Notes: generated from the letters alone by a model not told the origin. DNA of 64,000 bases from Magicicada septendecula (GCA_034769895.1 CM068370.1:38281031-38345030), one strand, 5' to 3'. Counted from the first letter of the stretch, positions 32,731-45,035 are shown. A program made the numbers and translations.

Positions 32731-33240
32731 TGCATCAACATAATGTTCAGATTTCACAGTTGCAGTCATTTGATGTTAACCTGCCGACTTAAACGGCTAT
32801 TTTAAAAATTCCAGATCTTTCTAATTAACAACGTAGATGAAGTCGTAACATATGGCATTTTTACTAATGGTAACACAGCTCGATATTCTGAAATATTATC
32901 ATCAAACATTCCGATATACGTTCCATTCATCAAAAGAAAAATCGAGTATTGCAACGGAAGGTTTCAAGTAAGGCCTATATGTAAGGCTCTATTGACGTTA
33001 TTTTTAAACTTAAATCACACCGAATAGACATCATGTTCCTATAACAACAAATATATAGAAATAAAGAAAACAAAATAAGAGCAGACATCTAATGAAACAT
33101 TACCGCATTTAAAGGTGTGTTTTTATAAGGGTAATCATTTTAAATCATTTCCGATGAAAATTAATTGTTGTTTTGAACATAAATTTATCTATTTTTTTTT
33201 TAAGTAAATACTTTTTCCATATCTTGTGAAAAACATATCC
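32731..33240. other. Unassigned sequence
   Basis: No feature recognised. Confidence 0.45.
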
Positions 33241-33244
33241 CGAA

Positions 33245-33690
33245 ACGCCTCAGATAAGGAAACTCAAATTAGCAAAGGCCTTTACTCTAACGCGGGAACT
33301 GTACAGAAAGAAAAACCTTTCCAGAAGTGCGAAAGTCCCCCATTATAGCACTGGGATCAGGCCGGTGATCATGTATGGAGCGGAAACAATGTGCTTTCAA
33401 AATTTGGAACCTCTTCTTAAAATTGAACAAAGGATTCTTCGGTAAATTTATGGCCTCAACAAAACCGAAAATGGGTACAGGCATAGACCCAACGAAGAGC
33501 TGTGAAGATCTGGAATCGGCTTTCCGAAAGAAAAGACTGAGATTCCTTGGATGGTTCGGATGGATCGGTTCAGATTAAGTAAACAAATTTTCAACTATAT
33601 TTGGCAACTTTCCAGTCAGAACGGATACACCAAACAACTCAAGGAGGAAACGATGAAACTGGGTATTTCCTTTGAACGACTGTGTGTATA
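33245..33690 (+). mobile_element. LINE C-terminal fragment
   Basis: Across shifting frames the plus strand gives GIRPVIMYGAETMCF, LLKIEQRILRKIYGLNKTEN, GYRHRPNEEL, then FRLSKQIFNYIWQL and a KQLKEETMKLGI-type tail. This is the usual YGAE, IE..ILRKI.G..KTENG, L.K.I..Y order of LINE ORF2 ends. There are at least two frameshifts and no catalytic part. Confidence 0.65.
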
Positions 33691-35019
<1,329 letters not shown>

Positions 35020-35240
35020 CTTATACGGCCGGTGTCAGTCCGGGTAAGAGCAACGGTTTTTTTTCTGGGTAGTTTGCTCTTACCCGGAAAAAGTTGTCGA
35101 TTATCGTTCGGCCAAGAGCTGCTGTACTTGTTTGGTTCATACTCTGTCGGTTTGCGGCCTGAAGAAGATCCCCGACGGTGGAAGTGAAACGTAACCGACG
35201 GTGTTGCTAGTGACTAGCAACCGACCACGGACTATTCTTG
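35020..35240 (+). mobile_element. Penelope-type terminus with hammerhead-like core
   Basis: A hairpin near 35043-35092 (gggtaagagcaac against ttgctcttaccc) precedes a core at 35159-35192: CTGAAGA, a weak stem II, then GAAACGTAACC. After it, gttgctag and ctagcaac form another hairpin, and ccgaccacgg resembles the ACCACGG word after the cores at 39763 and 45158. Confidence 0.4.
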
Positions 35241-35392
35241 CTACAATAATATAGTAGTAATATTATTTATTAATTAACATGCGCGTGACCATTTGTATAT
35301 TTGTATATAATAAAAATTATCTTGCCATACGTAATGTAGAATATAGTCCTGATGAACTCAGATATTTTATAATCTATATCCATAAATTATAT

Positions 35393-35396
<4 letters not shown>

Positions 35397-35426
<30 letters not shown>
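35397..35426 (+). repeat. (GT)n microsatellite
   Basis: About 15 GT units, followed by a short (TA)n run. Confidence 0.9.
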
Positions 35427-35429
<3 letters not shown>

Positions 35430-35484
35430 GTATATATATATATATATTGTTCATATTATAATATGAATAACATAATTGAAACAT

Positions 35485-35776
35485 AATAATAATGGCTCCC
35501 GTGTATACCACCGAAGTAGCTTAGGAGAAAGCAGGGTAGGCTGCCTTATGTGAGCCGTACGGCATAGGCTACAAGGAAAACAGTGTGGCCAGCACTACGC
35601 TTCAGCCGCCCGTTATTATCCCCAGGATGTTATCCCAGGTACTCATTTTCAACAGGCTGAGTCGACCTGGGGGCTGAAAAACGCACCTTGATTTTATGGT
35701 GCGAGCCCGGGAATTGAACCCGGTACCACTAGGTTAGTAGCCAGGTGCCATACCCACTGGTCTACTGAGCCGCCTG
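35485..35776 (-). mobile_element. tRNA-derived SINE with perfect target duplications
   Basis: 292 bp, flanked by identical 12-bp copies of taattgaaacat at 35473-35484 and 35777-35788. On the minus strand the 5' head carries a pol III A box (TAGACCAGTGGG) and a B box (GGTTCAATTCC) at tRNA-like spacing. The body then contains CCCCAGGTCGACTCAGCC and GAGTACCTGGGATAACATCC, and the 3' end is a short (ATT)n tail. The acceptor-like ends do not pair as in a real tRNA. SINEs are transcribed from the internal promoter and moved by LINE enzymes. The perfect duplications point to a recent insertion. Confidence 0.9.
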
Positions 35777-35870
35777 TAATTGAAACATTTCCGTTATAAT
35801 TTTTAAATTATAAGTTTTTGGCCAACAAATAAGCCCCGCATGTTAACCATGCCTATGGAAAACCATTATT

Positions 35871-36069
35871 CCAACTTCGTCGTGGTTATTTCCCAAACTG
35901 CTAAATGTCATGTTCTGGACGAGGCCTTTCAGCGTCTCCACCATTTTCAAGTCCTAAACCACGACCAATCCTAGGTCGTGGTTTAGGAATTGAAAATGGT
36001 GGAGACACTGAAAGACCTCGTCCAGAACATGACATTCAGCAGTTCAGCAAATAAGCACGACGAAGTTGG
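35871..36069. repeat. Foldback: 96-bp arms with a 7-bp loop
   Basis: The arms 35871-35966 and 35974-36069 are reverse complements at about 91% by eye (for example tcatgttctggacgagg against cctcgtccagaacatga). The structure would form an almost continuous hairpin. No coding or hammerhead core is present. Confidence 0.9.
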
Positions 36070-36780
36070 AGTTACAGAGACTGCTAATTAAAATAACAAG
36101 ATTAACAAAAACCATCATTCACGAAAAATTCTTGCTTAGACAGAAAAGATCCCGTATAGCTTTAATAGGCGAGTTTTGTGAGTGCGGGCCTGTTTTAAAA
36201 CGAAGTCACACGATCTGCGTTCGGAACCGATATCCGTCACTTCGGATCCGCTTAACAAAACAAGCGTTCTTCGGAATCTGTTTGTGTCCAACAGACAGTA
36301 GCAGCAGCAGCAGACAGCCGGGATAGTCGTGTCGGCGTAGCCGCCGTACGCGAGTTTCTGTCGCCCAATGATTAACGGCAGCCGCATTTGAATGACGATA
36401 AATTCTTTGCGTATGGAGGAAACACATCTTGCACGTTGCCACTGATGACAACAGAATACCTCGGCGCGACACGTTTCTTGGAAGCGTCGTTTAAATTCCA
36501 ATTGTACGACGGCGAGGCGACAGGTTCAGATATTACAAGCGGTCGTGTACTGTACGTGTTTTCTTGTTGTCTCAAGGGATCACGCAGACGACGATGTTCA
36601 GCGGTTTTTTTTTTTGTTTTTTTTTTTAATTCAATTGTAATCTTACACAGAATAGCGACGAAAAGTATAGTCATAGTTTCTCCCTTTGTTTTCTTTCTAT
36701 ACTTGATTCCGACTCTGTGTGTAACCAATTTCTTTAAATTTCAACGAAAACATGTACTTAATTCTTTCTGAATAGAGTAA
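36070..36780. other. Unassigned, moderately GC-rich
   Basis: Overlapping frames of 60-127 codons exist on both strands. None shows a domain, and the mutual overlap argues against coding. A short (AGC)n run lies at 36299-36312. Confidence 0.45.
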
Positions 36781-36784
36781 AAAG

Positions 36785-37565
36785 AATTTAGGACTTTGGT
36801 AGTGTAGATAGAAATTTGTTGTGGCAAATACTAGAAAAACGGGGATACCCTCAAGAACTATACAAGAGCTATATGTAACGGGACAAGAATCAGACAAGGA
36901 TGTATAGTATATCACCTACTCTTTTTAATATTTATATTGGCGATCTGCTAAGTTAATGGAAACATCTAGTGAACCCTGGTATCAAGTTATCACGAGACAG
37001 ATATTTGAATGTGCTGTCGTTTGCTGACGACTTGCTTGTACTTCAAAATACAGAATCTGATTTGCAGACATTAAAATATGAAAATTTCCACTATAAAAAC
37101 AAAGGTAATGGCATTGCAAGGCATGGAACCAATAACAACAAAAATAATGATTAGCGATCAAATTTTAGAACAGGTGAGCCATTTTAATTATATGGAAATG
37201 ATATTGCCTGTAATAGGAATTATGATACTGATGTTAGGTTAGGTTAGTTCCAGACGATCTCTGGGAAAATCAACCGTATTTTTCAGAAACAATGTCGACA
37301 TACAAAATTAAAGTTCTACAAAGTTATGGGAGTCCCTGTACTGCCCTATCGGTGTGAACTGTGCGCAGCAACCAAGAAACAAGACAGTAAAATACAGGCC
37401 TCGGATATGGCGTTCTTAAGGGGAGTTAAAAGGTGACCGTATAAAGCATTTTGCCATACGGAAAGAGTTACAAGTTTTTAACTTGAATGAAAAATTAAAG
37501 GATTACAAACAACAGTGGAAAGAACACTTAGAAAGAATGTCGGATTCCAGACTGGCCAAACAAGT
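36785..37565 (+). mobile_element. LINE reverse-transcriptase fragment
   Basis: The plus strand encodes SVDRNLLWQILEKRGYPQEL, then a degraded SISPTLFNIYIGDLL, YLNVLSFADDLLVLQNTESD with the catalytic FADD box, then KISTIKTKVMALQGMEP, QILEQVSHFNYM, KLKFYKVMGVPVL and SKIQASDMAFLRGVKR. These are RT motifs B to E and the thumb of an insect LINE. Several stops interrupt the frame. The endonuclease and N-terminal RT motifs are missing. Confidence 0.8.
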
Positions 37566-37574
37566 CTAGAAATA

Positions 37575-37935
37575 CAGATCTATAGGGCACAGGTGTGCGG
37601 GTGGGTTTGTACAAACCTAGGAATAGATGACTGGAGGATCTTTGAAGGCAGAACATGCAGCACCTTGTCTATGCCGTGTGTAGAACGCCTTTTAACTCTT
37701 CTTAAGAACGCCATTTCCGAGGCCTGTATTTTACTATCTTGTTTCTTGGTTATTGTCCATAATTCATTAAAGGGTGCCATAACTTTGCAGAACTTTAATT
37801 TTGTGTCTCAATACACTTGTTTCTAAAAATACGATTGATGTCTCACCTGATAGACCGGAACTTACCTAACTTAACATCAATATCATAATTCCTACCACTG
37901 CCAATAGCATTTCCCAAACAATTAAAGTGGCTCAC
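37575..37935 (-). mobile_element. LINE C-terminal fragment, inverted relative to its neighbour
   Basis: The minus strand repeats the same family: GKFRSI-type, INRIFRNKC-type, MAPFNELWTITKKQDSKIQA and SEMAFLRRVKRRSTHGIDKV. It lies tail-to-tail with 36785-37565, with only about 10-20 bp between them. The LINE ends therefore form a diverged inverted pair. Confidence 0.7.
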
Positions 37936-38119
37936 CTCACGAATGTAGATATTTTTGGAATACGTTGCTTTATTATGTTCTATGTTTAGGTATACGTTAT
38001 ATCCGGTGATACAAACCGATTTTATCTGCTACAGGCCTGTTCTTCACTTCGCAGGCGGAATCTCTCCCTATCCAGTTCTTCTTAGTGGCAATCGTTTCCC
38101 CTTCGCTCAGCCATTGACG

Positions 38120-38590
38120 TTCTCTATAACCTATTGTTACGACGGTCTAACTTAATCGTCGTATGGTACAGTGGAAAACAAAATGCAAGACACCAACTAA
38201 AACACTAATCACCAGCTTTAATTTTCACAATTACACAGTTTGTAATTAACTCGTACAATATTTCCAGTTAGATTTGTCCACACGCAATAACAATGTCTAT
38301 TAATAGAGTTTCACACAATTATTAACACAATACTACTTCACTTTGACAAACACTCAATCAGCACTAGCGAAAATCGCTCACGTAACTGAACTGACAATGC
38401 GGGTGCTATGGCTTTATATAGGCCCCGCAGAGGTGCAGTGCAGCTTTGCCTCCTTACTGCATGCCAGCGGCTTAATGCATACCTCAAGTATTCCTGGAAC
38501 TCACTAGAACCACCTACATGAATGACGCAACACAAGCCACAGTGTACGGGGGGAGTGGAGAATGTTCTGGGTTGTTCGGTACGCTTCTCG
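38120..38590 (-). mobile_element. LTR relic, partner of 59100-59515
   Basis: On the minus strand the sequence shares ttgtcagttcagt, ttattgcgtgtggacaa, attaaagctggt and ttccactgtaccatacgacg with 59240-59510, in order. It has a TATATAAAG about 25 bp upstream of a TCAGTT start-like motif, a usual LTR promoter layout. It looks like a solo, decayed LTR; no coding part was identified. Confidence 0.5.
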
Positions 38591-39580
38591 TGACCCATGT
38601 TGTAACGCGGTGTTCACTTGCCTATTATATATCAACTACTATTATTTTGAGTAAGATATCAGTCTTATTCATTAGTCTGTTCAAATAATTAAAATATTTT
38701 TTTAAAAAGCGTTTCTAAACACTATTAATCTCTCCTTCATTTTTACGAAACGTCTCCCGTACAACACTTCCAAATACGTACAGTCGACGAAACACACAAA
38801 GAATAGACATAGTTAAAGAAATTTTTAAAAAGGTTATTTGGTTAATTAAAACCATATTTCGTGTCCTGACACAGTCGCCCTGGCTATTGTCAAGCCTGGC
38901 TGTTAATTTTACAGCGGCTTTGAATAACGCGTTCAAAAAAAAAAAAAAAAATGTGTTAAGATTTATTTCGCTCAGGCAAACAAGGTCGAAACGACATCAA
39001 TTGCAACGAACGAACGTTACTAATGTACTGAGAGCGCGGGGTTTCGTCACCCACCGCTAGTTATGTTGTTGAATAATTTGGGTCAGGTTATATTCGGTAC
39101 AGCCGGTGTCGAAACTACGGCCACCGCAATACCTAGTACGAAATGTAACGTGAGAGCGTAGTGGACTGTTTCAGAGATGAATCGATTTCTGTTCTGCGTA
39201 CTGGAGGTATCATACACGATGCCGGTGAATTGAAAACGATTATCAATTTATTTCGTCATTAGAGGAACGTTAAGTGTATCACTGATCTCAGAGCTGATGC
39301 CTTTTAGAAGATTTTACTTAACCGTTGATATCAAGTAGGCATTTCTTTCCTTTCTTCTATCACTGACTAGACTCCAAAGGTAAACCAAGAGAACAGCTTG
39401 GAGTATACAACATCGAGGAGAAAAGAAATAGACCTATTAGGAATTTTTAGACGGCACATATGAAACAAGTGATTTCAGTTCAGCTTTGTAGAGAAACATA
39501 CATATTTGCTGACGGATACCAATCTCCACTTTTCATCATAAATAACATATGTTAGTAGAGTTCCTAAGTCTTTCACGGCC
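38591..39580. other. Unassigned sequence
   Basis: The stretch includes a poly-A run at 38935-38950. A weak hammerhead-like arrangement near 38866-38910 was not accepted. Confidence 0.45.
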
Positions 39581-39581
39581 G

Positions 39582-39865
39582 GCACACTCTTGGTTGGAAA
39601 CATTTTTGGGCCGGGCTGTTAGGCCGTGGCCTGGAGTCTATGCTGACAGACGTTTCGGCCTCTCCATCAGTGTCGGCATAAATTGGCACGGTGTCCGCCA
39701 ATCTCACCATCTACCTCATCAATTGGGTTAATTGGCGAACACCGTGCCAATTCTTACCGACACTGATGGTGGTCTCCGATGGAGAGGACGAAACGTCTGT
39801 CAGCGTAGACTTCAGACCACGGCCTAACAGCCCGGCCCAAAAATGTTTCCAACAACGTGTTAGTA
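39582..39865. repeat. Foldback of Penelope-type termini
   Basis: The arms, about 39591-39700 and 39731-39857, are inverted and diverged copies. The outer words ggaaacatttttgggccggg and cccggcccaaaaatgtttcc match exactly. The inner words attggcacggtgtccgcca and tggcgaacaccgtgccaat pair as well. Each arm carries a hammerhead-like sequence followed by the ACCACGGCCTAACAGCCCGG end word seen in related copies (15+ bp shared with 45112 and 63869). Confidence 0.75.
39763..39797 (+). ncRNA. Hammerhead-like core, right arm of the foldback
   Basis: CTGATGG (consensus CTGANGA), a stem pairing GTC with GAC and TCC with GGA, then GAAACGTC. The left-arm partner on the minus strand (39651-39670) has a shortened stem II, so only this arm looks near-complete. 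Confidence 0.4.
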
Positions 39866-40219
39866 TGTTTGTAACACACACATATGTGACCATATGGACA
39901 TATTGACTTCACCTCTGTCGATTTGCCATACCGTAACTCAAGTACTGGGAAGTTACAGCGCTTTCAATTAAAACTAGTAACAGCATTCTTTAACGTCCCT
40001 TGATTTGCCTGAAACCATGTTGCCCGTAGAGACTCGTAGCTAATTACAGTATTTGAGGAACATACTGAGCTACCTGGGATCACTCACAGCTAAACGAATT
40101 AGTTTCGGACCTTTTAATCCAACAACAAAGGAATTCTGCAACAATGCTGAAAGTTACGCCTACATCAACAACAACAATCTATTAAATAAATCTGTAAATA
40201 AAAATATTTCTTCAAGCAA
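39866..40219. other. Unassigned sequence
   Basis: No feature recognised. Confidence 0.4.
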
Positions 40220-40335
40220 CAAAAGTTTGCCATCCATGCGTCATTTGAAATGACTGCCGACAAGCCGTTTCGAGTGTTATGCCATCTTCGGACTGGACAA
40301 ATGGCACTGACATCAGGCGGGAAACCTCCCGTTTA
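40220..40335 (-). mobile_element. Penelope-type terminus with hammerhead-like core
   Basis: On the minus strand CCGAAGA, a weak stem and GAAACGGCTTG occur at 40292-40261. One core base differs from consensus and stem II pairs poorly. No coding remnant is adjacent. Confidence 0.35.
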
Positions 40336-40404
40336 TATCCATCTCGACAGGAAGACGTTTACCAGTTCCATTTACTAACGTAAGAAGCTGGGATTGCTTA
40401 CGTT

Positions 40405-41030
40405 TATTAGGTGTGAACACTTCTGTACATAGAGGAGGCGCCCAGTACCAGAATAGGATTTGTACTTAGTGTAATTAGTATTGGGCTATGGTCCGAGGAA
40501 AGATCGAAATTGGATTTAATTTCACTGTAGATGTCCGAAATTCTTTTTGTGATGGCAAAGTCTAGTAAATCTGGTATTTTATTTAAATCGGATGGCCAAT
40601 AAGTTGGTTCTCCTGTTGCAATAAAATTCATATTGTGGTTTGCACAACTTCAAGAAGATGTCTCCCTTTTTGGCGTAGTGAGTATTGATCCCCATACAGT
40701 ATTTTTAGCATTCCAATCTGCGGCAATAATAAATTGTTGCCCCAATGAAATCAGTAGTTCTTCGTATTCGTCGAAACGATGTTATGACGCGGTGGTGAAT
40801 AGACTGCTGCTATTGTTACAGGACGGCAAGATAGTTGTAATTTCAACATTGCACTCTCCAGTTTGTTGGTGACAAACGGTTCAACTGGGTAGTGCTGTAA
40901 GGCGCTTCTAATGATAATCGCTGATCCCGCATGTGCTCTGCCGTCTGGGTGGTTAGCGTAATAAATGGAATAATGTGGAATTTTTATGCGAGTTCGTTCC
41001 AGCCCAGTCAAAATCACCTGCCGCCTTCCG
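40405..41030 (-). mobile_element. Jockey-type LINE endonuclease-domain fragment
   Basis: The minus strand encodes AHAGSAIIIRSALQHYPVEP, then VTIAAVYSPPRH, a degraded DWNAKNTVWGS-like block, and then GEPTYWPSDLNKIPDLLDFA, ITKRISDIYSEIKSNFDLSS and DHSPILITLS. These correspond to the apurinic-type endonuclease domain of Jockey-clade LINEs: AGSAIIIR, YSPP, GD.NAK, PTYWP....PD.LDF and SDH.P. The final SSDH box is intact. The reverse transcriptase is missing and the frame shifts at least once. Confidence 0.8.
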
Positions 41031-41344
41031 TTATGAAGTATCTATATACTGTCAGAATCACCTGTGCTGTTATGAAGCAGCTGACTCGGTGTTAGATCCT
41101 TGGACTATACCGTGAGACGACTTGCGAATACAGTTTCACGTATGAGCAGCAATAAACAGCCCTTTCATCATCCCGGTGATCCTTGAAACTGACCCCGAAG
41201 TTTTGGTACTGACCACAGGGCAGGTAGTGTTCGGCCATTAAAGCGGATTCGCACAGTTCACAGCTGTTGACAGATGTGCTGCGATCCATTTCCCCAATAC
41301 GAGGAAGACATACAGGTCTAAAATAATGAGACACGAAACGGGTG
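41031..41344. other. Unassigned sequence
   Basis: Minus-strand frames contain a Cys-rich stretch (SCELCESALMAEHYLPCGQY) that I cannot assign. Confidence 0.3.
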
Positions 41345-41550
41345 TCCGGATGTGCAGTGTCGAAGACTTCATTGCGCGTGCGTAGCTTTGACGCGTTGTT
41401 TTCGGACCAATCATTTTGCTTTCGGAACAGCTGCACGGTTGGTCTGTCATGTGGTTGTGTGTCGTGGTTTGTAACCTCACACCGCTCTTCCTACACAACC
41501 TTCCCTGTCCCAACTACGATCTCGGCGACCGTTTCATGTCTTAATATTTC
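41345..41550. repeat. Dispersed repeat, copy 2 (partner at 11700-11895)
   Basis: Same order of shared words as copy 1: cgtagctttgacgcgtt, ttttcggaccaatcatt, ggttgtgtg, acgatctcggcgac or a near match, and tatttcatctgt. Confidence 0.5.
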
Positions 41551-41684
41551 ATCTGTAATATAAGAAATCACACGTGGATTGCAAAAGCTTCGGTCTTTGA
41601 TAAAATTTTATTTTATTAGTCCAACTCATTCGTCTGCATATAAGGTACGCGTATTTCCGTCTTTTGAGCGAGCCGTTAGTCTTC

Positions 41685-42225
41685 GAATCATCATCATCAA
41701 GGATGGTTTGTTCCGGTCTCAAATAGGCCAAGAATAGAGCTGGCCACTCCATCGCTTCCTCGGACGTCCCACCCTCTCCGTCACCTCGACTTATAGTTCC
41801 GGAGTTGTTTGGGAATGCGGCAGTCATCCATTCGGCAAAGATGTTCCACCAATTCAGCCGATACTAGACGATCCTGTCGAGTTTACTCATAATATCCAGC
41901 TTCTACCGTATATCTATGTTTCTTCTATGATCATGGTGAGTATACCCTGCCACGTGCCTGAGAAACCTCATTTCAGCCGCTTGGATGCGACTGGCCTGGC
42001 CTTTCGTTAAAGTCCAGTTGTCAGACCCATAAAGAAGAGTGCGAAGAGCCATCACCTTGTAGAATTTTAGGCGTGTTCCTTTACTTGCTGACTTAAAGGT
42101 TCGCCTAATGGTTCCGGACATAAGGTTGAACTTACGCAACTTATTCACAACGTCGTTGCATGCATTATAGGGCCTAAGACACACTGTAGCCCAGGTATTC
42201 AAAATTGCTAACTTGTTCATCTTCT
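41685..42225 (-). mobile_element. LINE C-terminal fragment, family A, with 3' end
   Basis: On the minus strand: NKLRKFNLMSGTIRRTFKSA, GTRLKFYKVMALRTLLYGSD, NWTLTKGQASRIQAAEMRFL, a RHVAGYTHHDHRRN block, then RLNWWNIFAEWMTAAFPNN and an end at LRPEQTIL followed by a short (GAT)n tail near 41688-41699. The same 3' end is seen at 263-490 and 61665-61765. The frame is broken between the RT tail and the terminal peptide. Confidence 0.8.
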
Positions 42226-42940
42226 AATCATTTAATAAGTATTTAACAAGTAAAAATTAACTCCATTACGTCACAAAACACACACACACACACACACACA
42301 TAGGGTTACATTAACGCCAATGCCATTATCGTGATTCTGTAGAAGCAGCGACCAAATATCGACCGACCTAATGAAATTACATCGTTATTCCACTGATTAG
42401 TGCAGTTAGTTCCTTTTTCAAATCGTTGTAATCGTCTTAGTGTGTAGAAAACAACGCTCTTATATGGAAACGAAAAGCCATTAATCACGCGCTAATAACG
42501 ACCGAGTTGTCTCTCTCTGCTCATACAAATCTAACTCGTATTTCCTTATTACGTATTTACACTAGTTTGTTTTGATGACTCTGTAATGCAGCTGCTGCTA
42601 GTAAAAAGTAGTACACGCCGGGTACAGCAAGACTCGGTAAGCTCCTGGTGTTAAGAGCGGCCGATACGATACGATTGCCAGCGTTAGTAGAACAATGGTG
42701 GAAATCATTACAGCTTTTGTTATCATTACATTATTATTGTTATTAATGATTTCATAATCCGCACGGCGACTGCTTGTGGCCAATTGTCTGTTTTTCAACA
42801 GTCTCTCCGGGTATATACTAAACGGTGCGCACGTAGGTCGAAGGGATCTGAAGGGACACTTAACGACCGCCAAAAGTTTAATTAAGAAAGTTGTGTTAGT
42901 GGTTATAATCACAAACAGAATTATCACTGTTGCACACCAC
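42226..42940. other. Unassigned, with (CA)n
   Basis: A (CA)n run at 42278-42300. No coding feature was recognised. Confidence 0.45.
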
Positions 42941-42964
42941 TATAGAAAAACATTATTCCGATTA

Positions 42965-42994
42965 GCGCTTTTAAGCTTCTCAGCTCATCGTCAG
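42965..42994 (-). ncRNA. Hammerhead-like core
   Basis: On the minus strand: CTGACGA, then T, stem II GAGCT-GAGA-AGCTT (five pairs including a G-U, GNRA loop), then AAAAGCGC. The G of GAAA is changed to A. The core at 57081-57110 has GAGCC-GAGA-GGCTT and GAAAGCGC. The U-A versus C-G swap in the closing pair is compensatory. Confidence 0.5.
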
Positions 42995-43168
42995 ATCGGA
43001 AATAGCAAAAAGAGGATAAAACCAAACTCTTCACACCCCCACCCGCCCCACTGACCATACACACCGCCGCAAACAAGCTATAATTCAAATGTCCCTTCCC
43101 AACCTCCGAGCCCTGTAACCCCCGTCTGTACAGTTACATATTTTTCTAGCACATTCCTTGTGTTTGTG

Positions 43169-43172
43169 TGTA

Positions 43173-43210
<38 letters not shown>

Positions 43211-43222
43211 CGCGTGTGTGTA
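43169..43222 (+). repeat. (TG)n(CG)n microsatellite
   Basis: A TG run followed by a short CG run and TG again. Confidence 0.85.
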
Positions 43223-43600
43223 CATTCTTTTTAAAACCTAACGTTGTAGTCTTTCTCATTCACACTTGTGGGCGCGGTCACTCACCCTTATTTCAAAAAC
43301 ATCCATATAGGCGTATGCAATTTAATTCTTAATGTTATCTATCCGTCCTCTATCTTTTACTTTTTAATTATATTATAAAATATTTTTTCATTTTAAAATT
43401 TAGTTTTTGTATTCATTAAATTGTCAAACCCTTTTTCTCTTTCTTTCAATATTTCTAACTCCTCCCTAAGCTTCCTTTCAACTGTGTTATTTACTACTTT
43501 TAAATACAAAATACAAAAACCTCCAATAGGTCTATACAAGATGCGCGCGAGGCAACGTTTTATTTACTTAATATAGGTATTCTCTTATTTCAGTTTCGTC
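43223..43600. other. Unassigned sequence
   Basis: AT-rich; no feature recognised. Confidence 0.4.
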
Positions 43601-43627
43601 TTGTGACTTCTTTTACTAGCTTTGTCA

Positions 43628-43657
43628 CGCGTTTCGCAATGATCGTTCCATCTTCAG
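43628..43657 (-). ncRNA. Hammerhead-like core with weak stem II
   Basis: On the minus strand CTGAAGA, a poorly paired TGGAACGATCATTGC, then GAAACGCGTGAC. All core bases are present, but stem II has two mismatches by eye. Confidence 0.35.
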
Positions 43658-43659
43658 AC

Positions 43660-44139
43660 ATAGACTACATACCCCGCATATGAGATCGTCAAAGATTAAA
43701 ATTTTAATTACAGTGAAACACATACCAACAATAAAAACTGATTCACGTACACGCTACTTAAACGCTGTACACTGATCCCTTTTGTCACCTAAATATTTTA
43801 ATCTTATTTGTTAAATCCTGTTGAGTTAGAGTTACTAACAAAACGTGGACTTTCTACTAATACACATAAAAACATTCACGTTTGAGATTACAGTATGTAA
43901 ACAACCGTTTTGTCACTTAGAGTAACAGTGACTGTCCCAAAAAAGTGTCCACCCTTTAATTAATATGTCAGTAGCGTATTATAAATTCTAAGTGATTTGT
44001 CGCCGAGCGACCGGGCACGTAGCAGTCCGTCAGGTCGAAAGTGATTTTAATCAGATTATAGATACGTTACATCAAACAATAAAGAACACTTCATTGTACT
44101 GGATTGATACATTTCTCTGCCTACATCATTCTAAGCGCT

Positions 44140-44176
<37 letters not shown>

Positions 44177-44900
44177 AAATAATAAAATAAATTTAGAAAT
44201 AAACTTTCATATTAAATCACTACAAGATTGATCTCTCACAAAATTCCTGTTATTGAGGTTAAGAATGCTCTAATAACGTATATCATATGACGTAAAACTT
44301 CGAATAATCCCATATTAGCACTTCCAACGGCCAAATTGCTAATTCTCGAATCTAACCACAGCGTGTATACTAATTTTTGAGCTGTATTAGTTTATGTTCA
44401 ACCACGAAAGTAACAACACAACAAATTATAAACCGACCGAAACTGACCGCCGCGCGCACCTCCGTCTCTCCAACTCCTCCTTCGTTACATTAAGTGTCCT
44501 TTCCGTATAGCCCTGGAGACTTTGGATTGTACACTTCTCAGTTACGGTTTTTTAACTTACGCATAGGAGATTTACTGTACAATATAAGTGTTAGTTTACA
44601 ACAACAAAATTCTAAAGATTTCTGTAACACTACTAATACAATAACAACAACGTGTCATGATTTACTCCGCAATATTACTAACTTAGGCGACGGAACGTCC
44701 TGTAGACCAATAGCAGTCGAGAGTCGTCGCTGAAATAACTTTGTACGAAACGCTCGATAATTTCAAACTCAGTGAAGTTAGCACGTTGGAAATTAAATAA
44801 AAATTAAATTTGATTAATGCTGTACTATTTAGGCCTACTTGCTTAATGTATTAGTTCGCCTTGAACAAGAAAATAATTTCTTGCTGGCTACGAAATTTGT
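43660..44900. other. Unassigned, with T-run
   Basis: A T-run lies at 44141-44175. Plus-strand frames are short and featureless. Confidence 0.45.
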
Positions 44901-44939
44901 ATTTTTCACAAATGGAAATATTAAAATTTTGTATGGAAG

Positions 44940-44998
44940 TTTCTTCTTCTTCTTCTTCTTCTTCTTCTTCTTCTTCTTCTTCTTCTTCTTCTTCTTCT

Positions 44999-45032
<34 letters not shown>
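44940..45032 (+). repeat. (TTC)n(TGC)n microsatellite
   Basis: About 22 TTC units pass directly into about nine TGC units. Frames through it encode homopolymers only. Confidence 0.95.

Positions 45033-45035
<3 letters not shown>

Noticed and set aside
35703-35776. tRNA gene on the minus strand
   Set aside because: A and B boxes are present, but the acceptor ends do not pair. The sequence continues into a SINE body bounded by target duplications.
36136-36771. Overlapping frames of 88-127 codons on both strands
   Set aside because: They mutually overlap on opposite strands and carry no motif.
37225-37250. Telomeric (TTAGG)n array
   Set aside because: Only about two TTAGG-like units, inside a LINE fragment. 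Too short to be telomeric.
38866-38910. Hammerhead-like order TTGACAA ... GAAATATGG on the minus strand
   Set aside because: Two core deviations and no convincing stem II.
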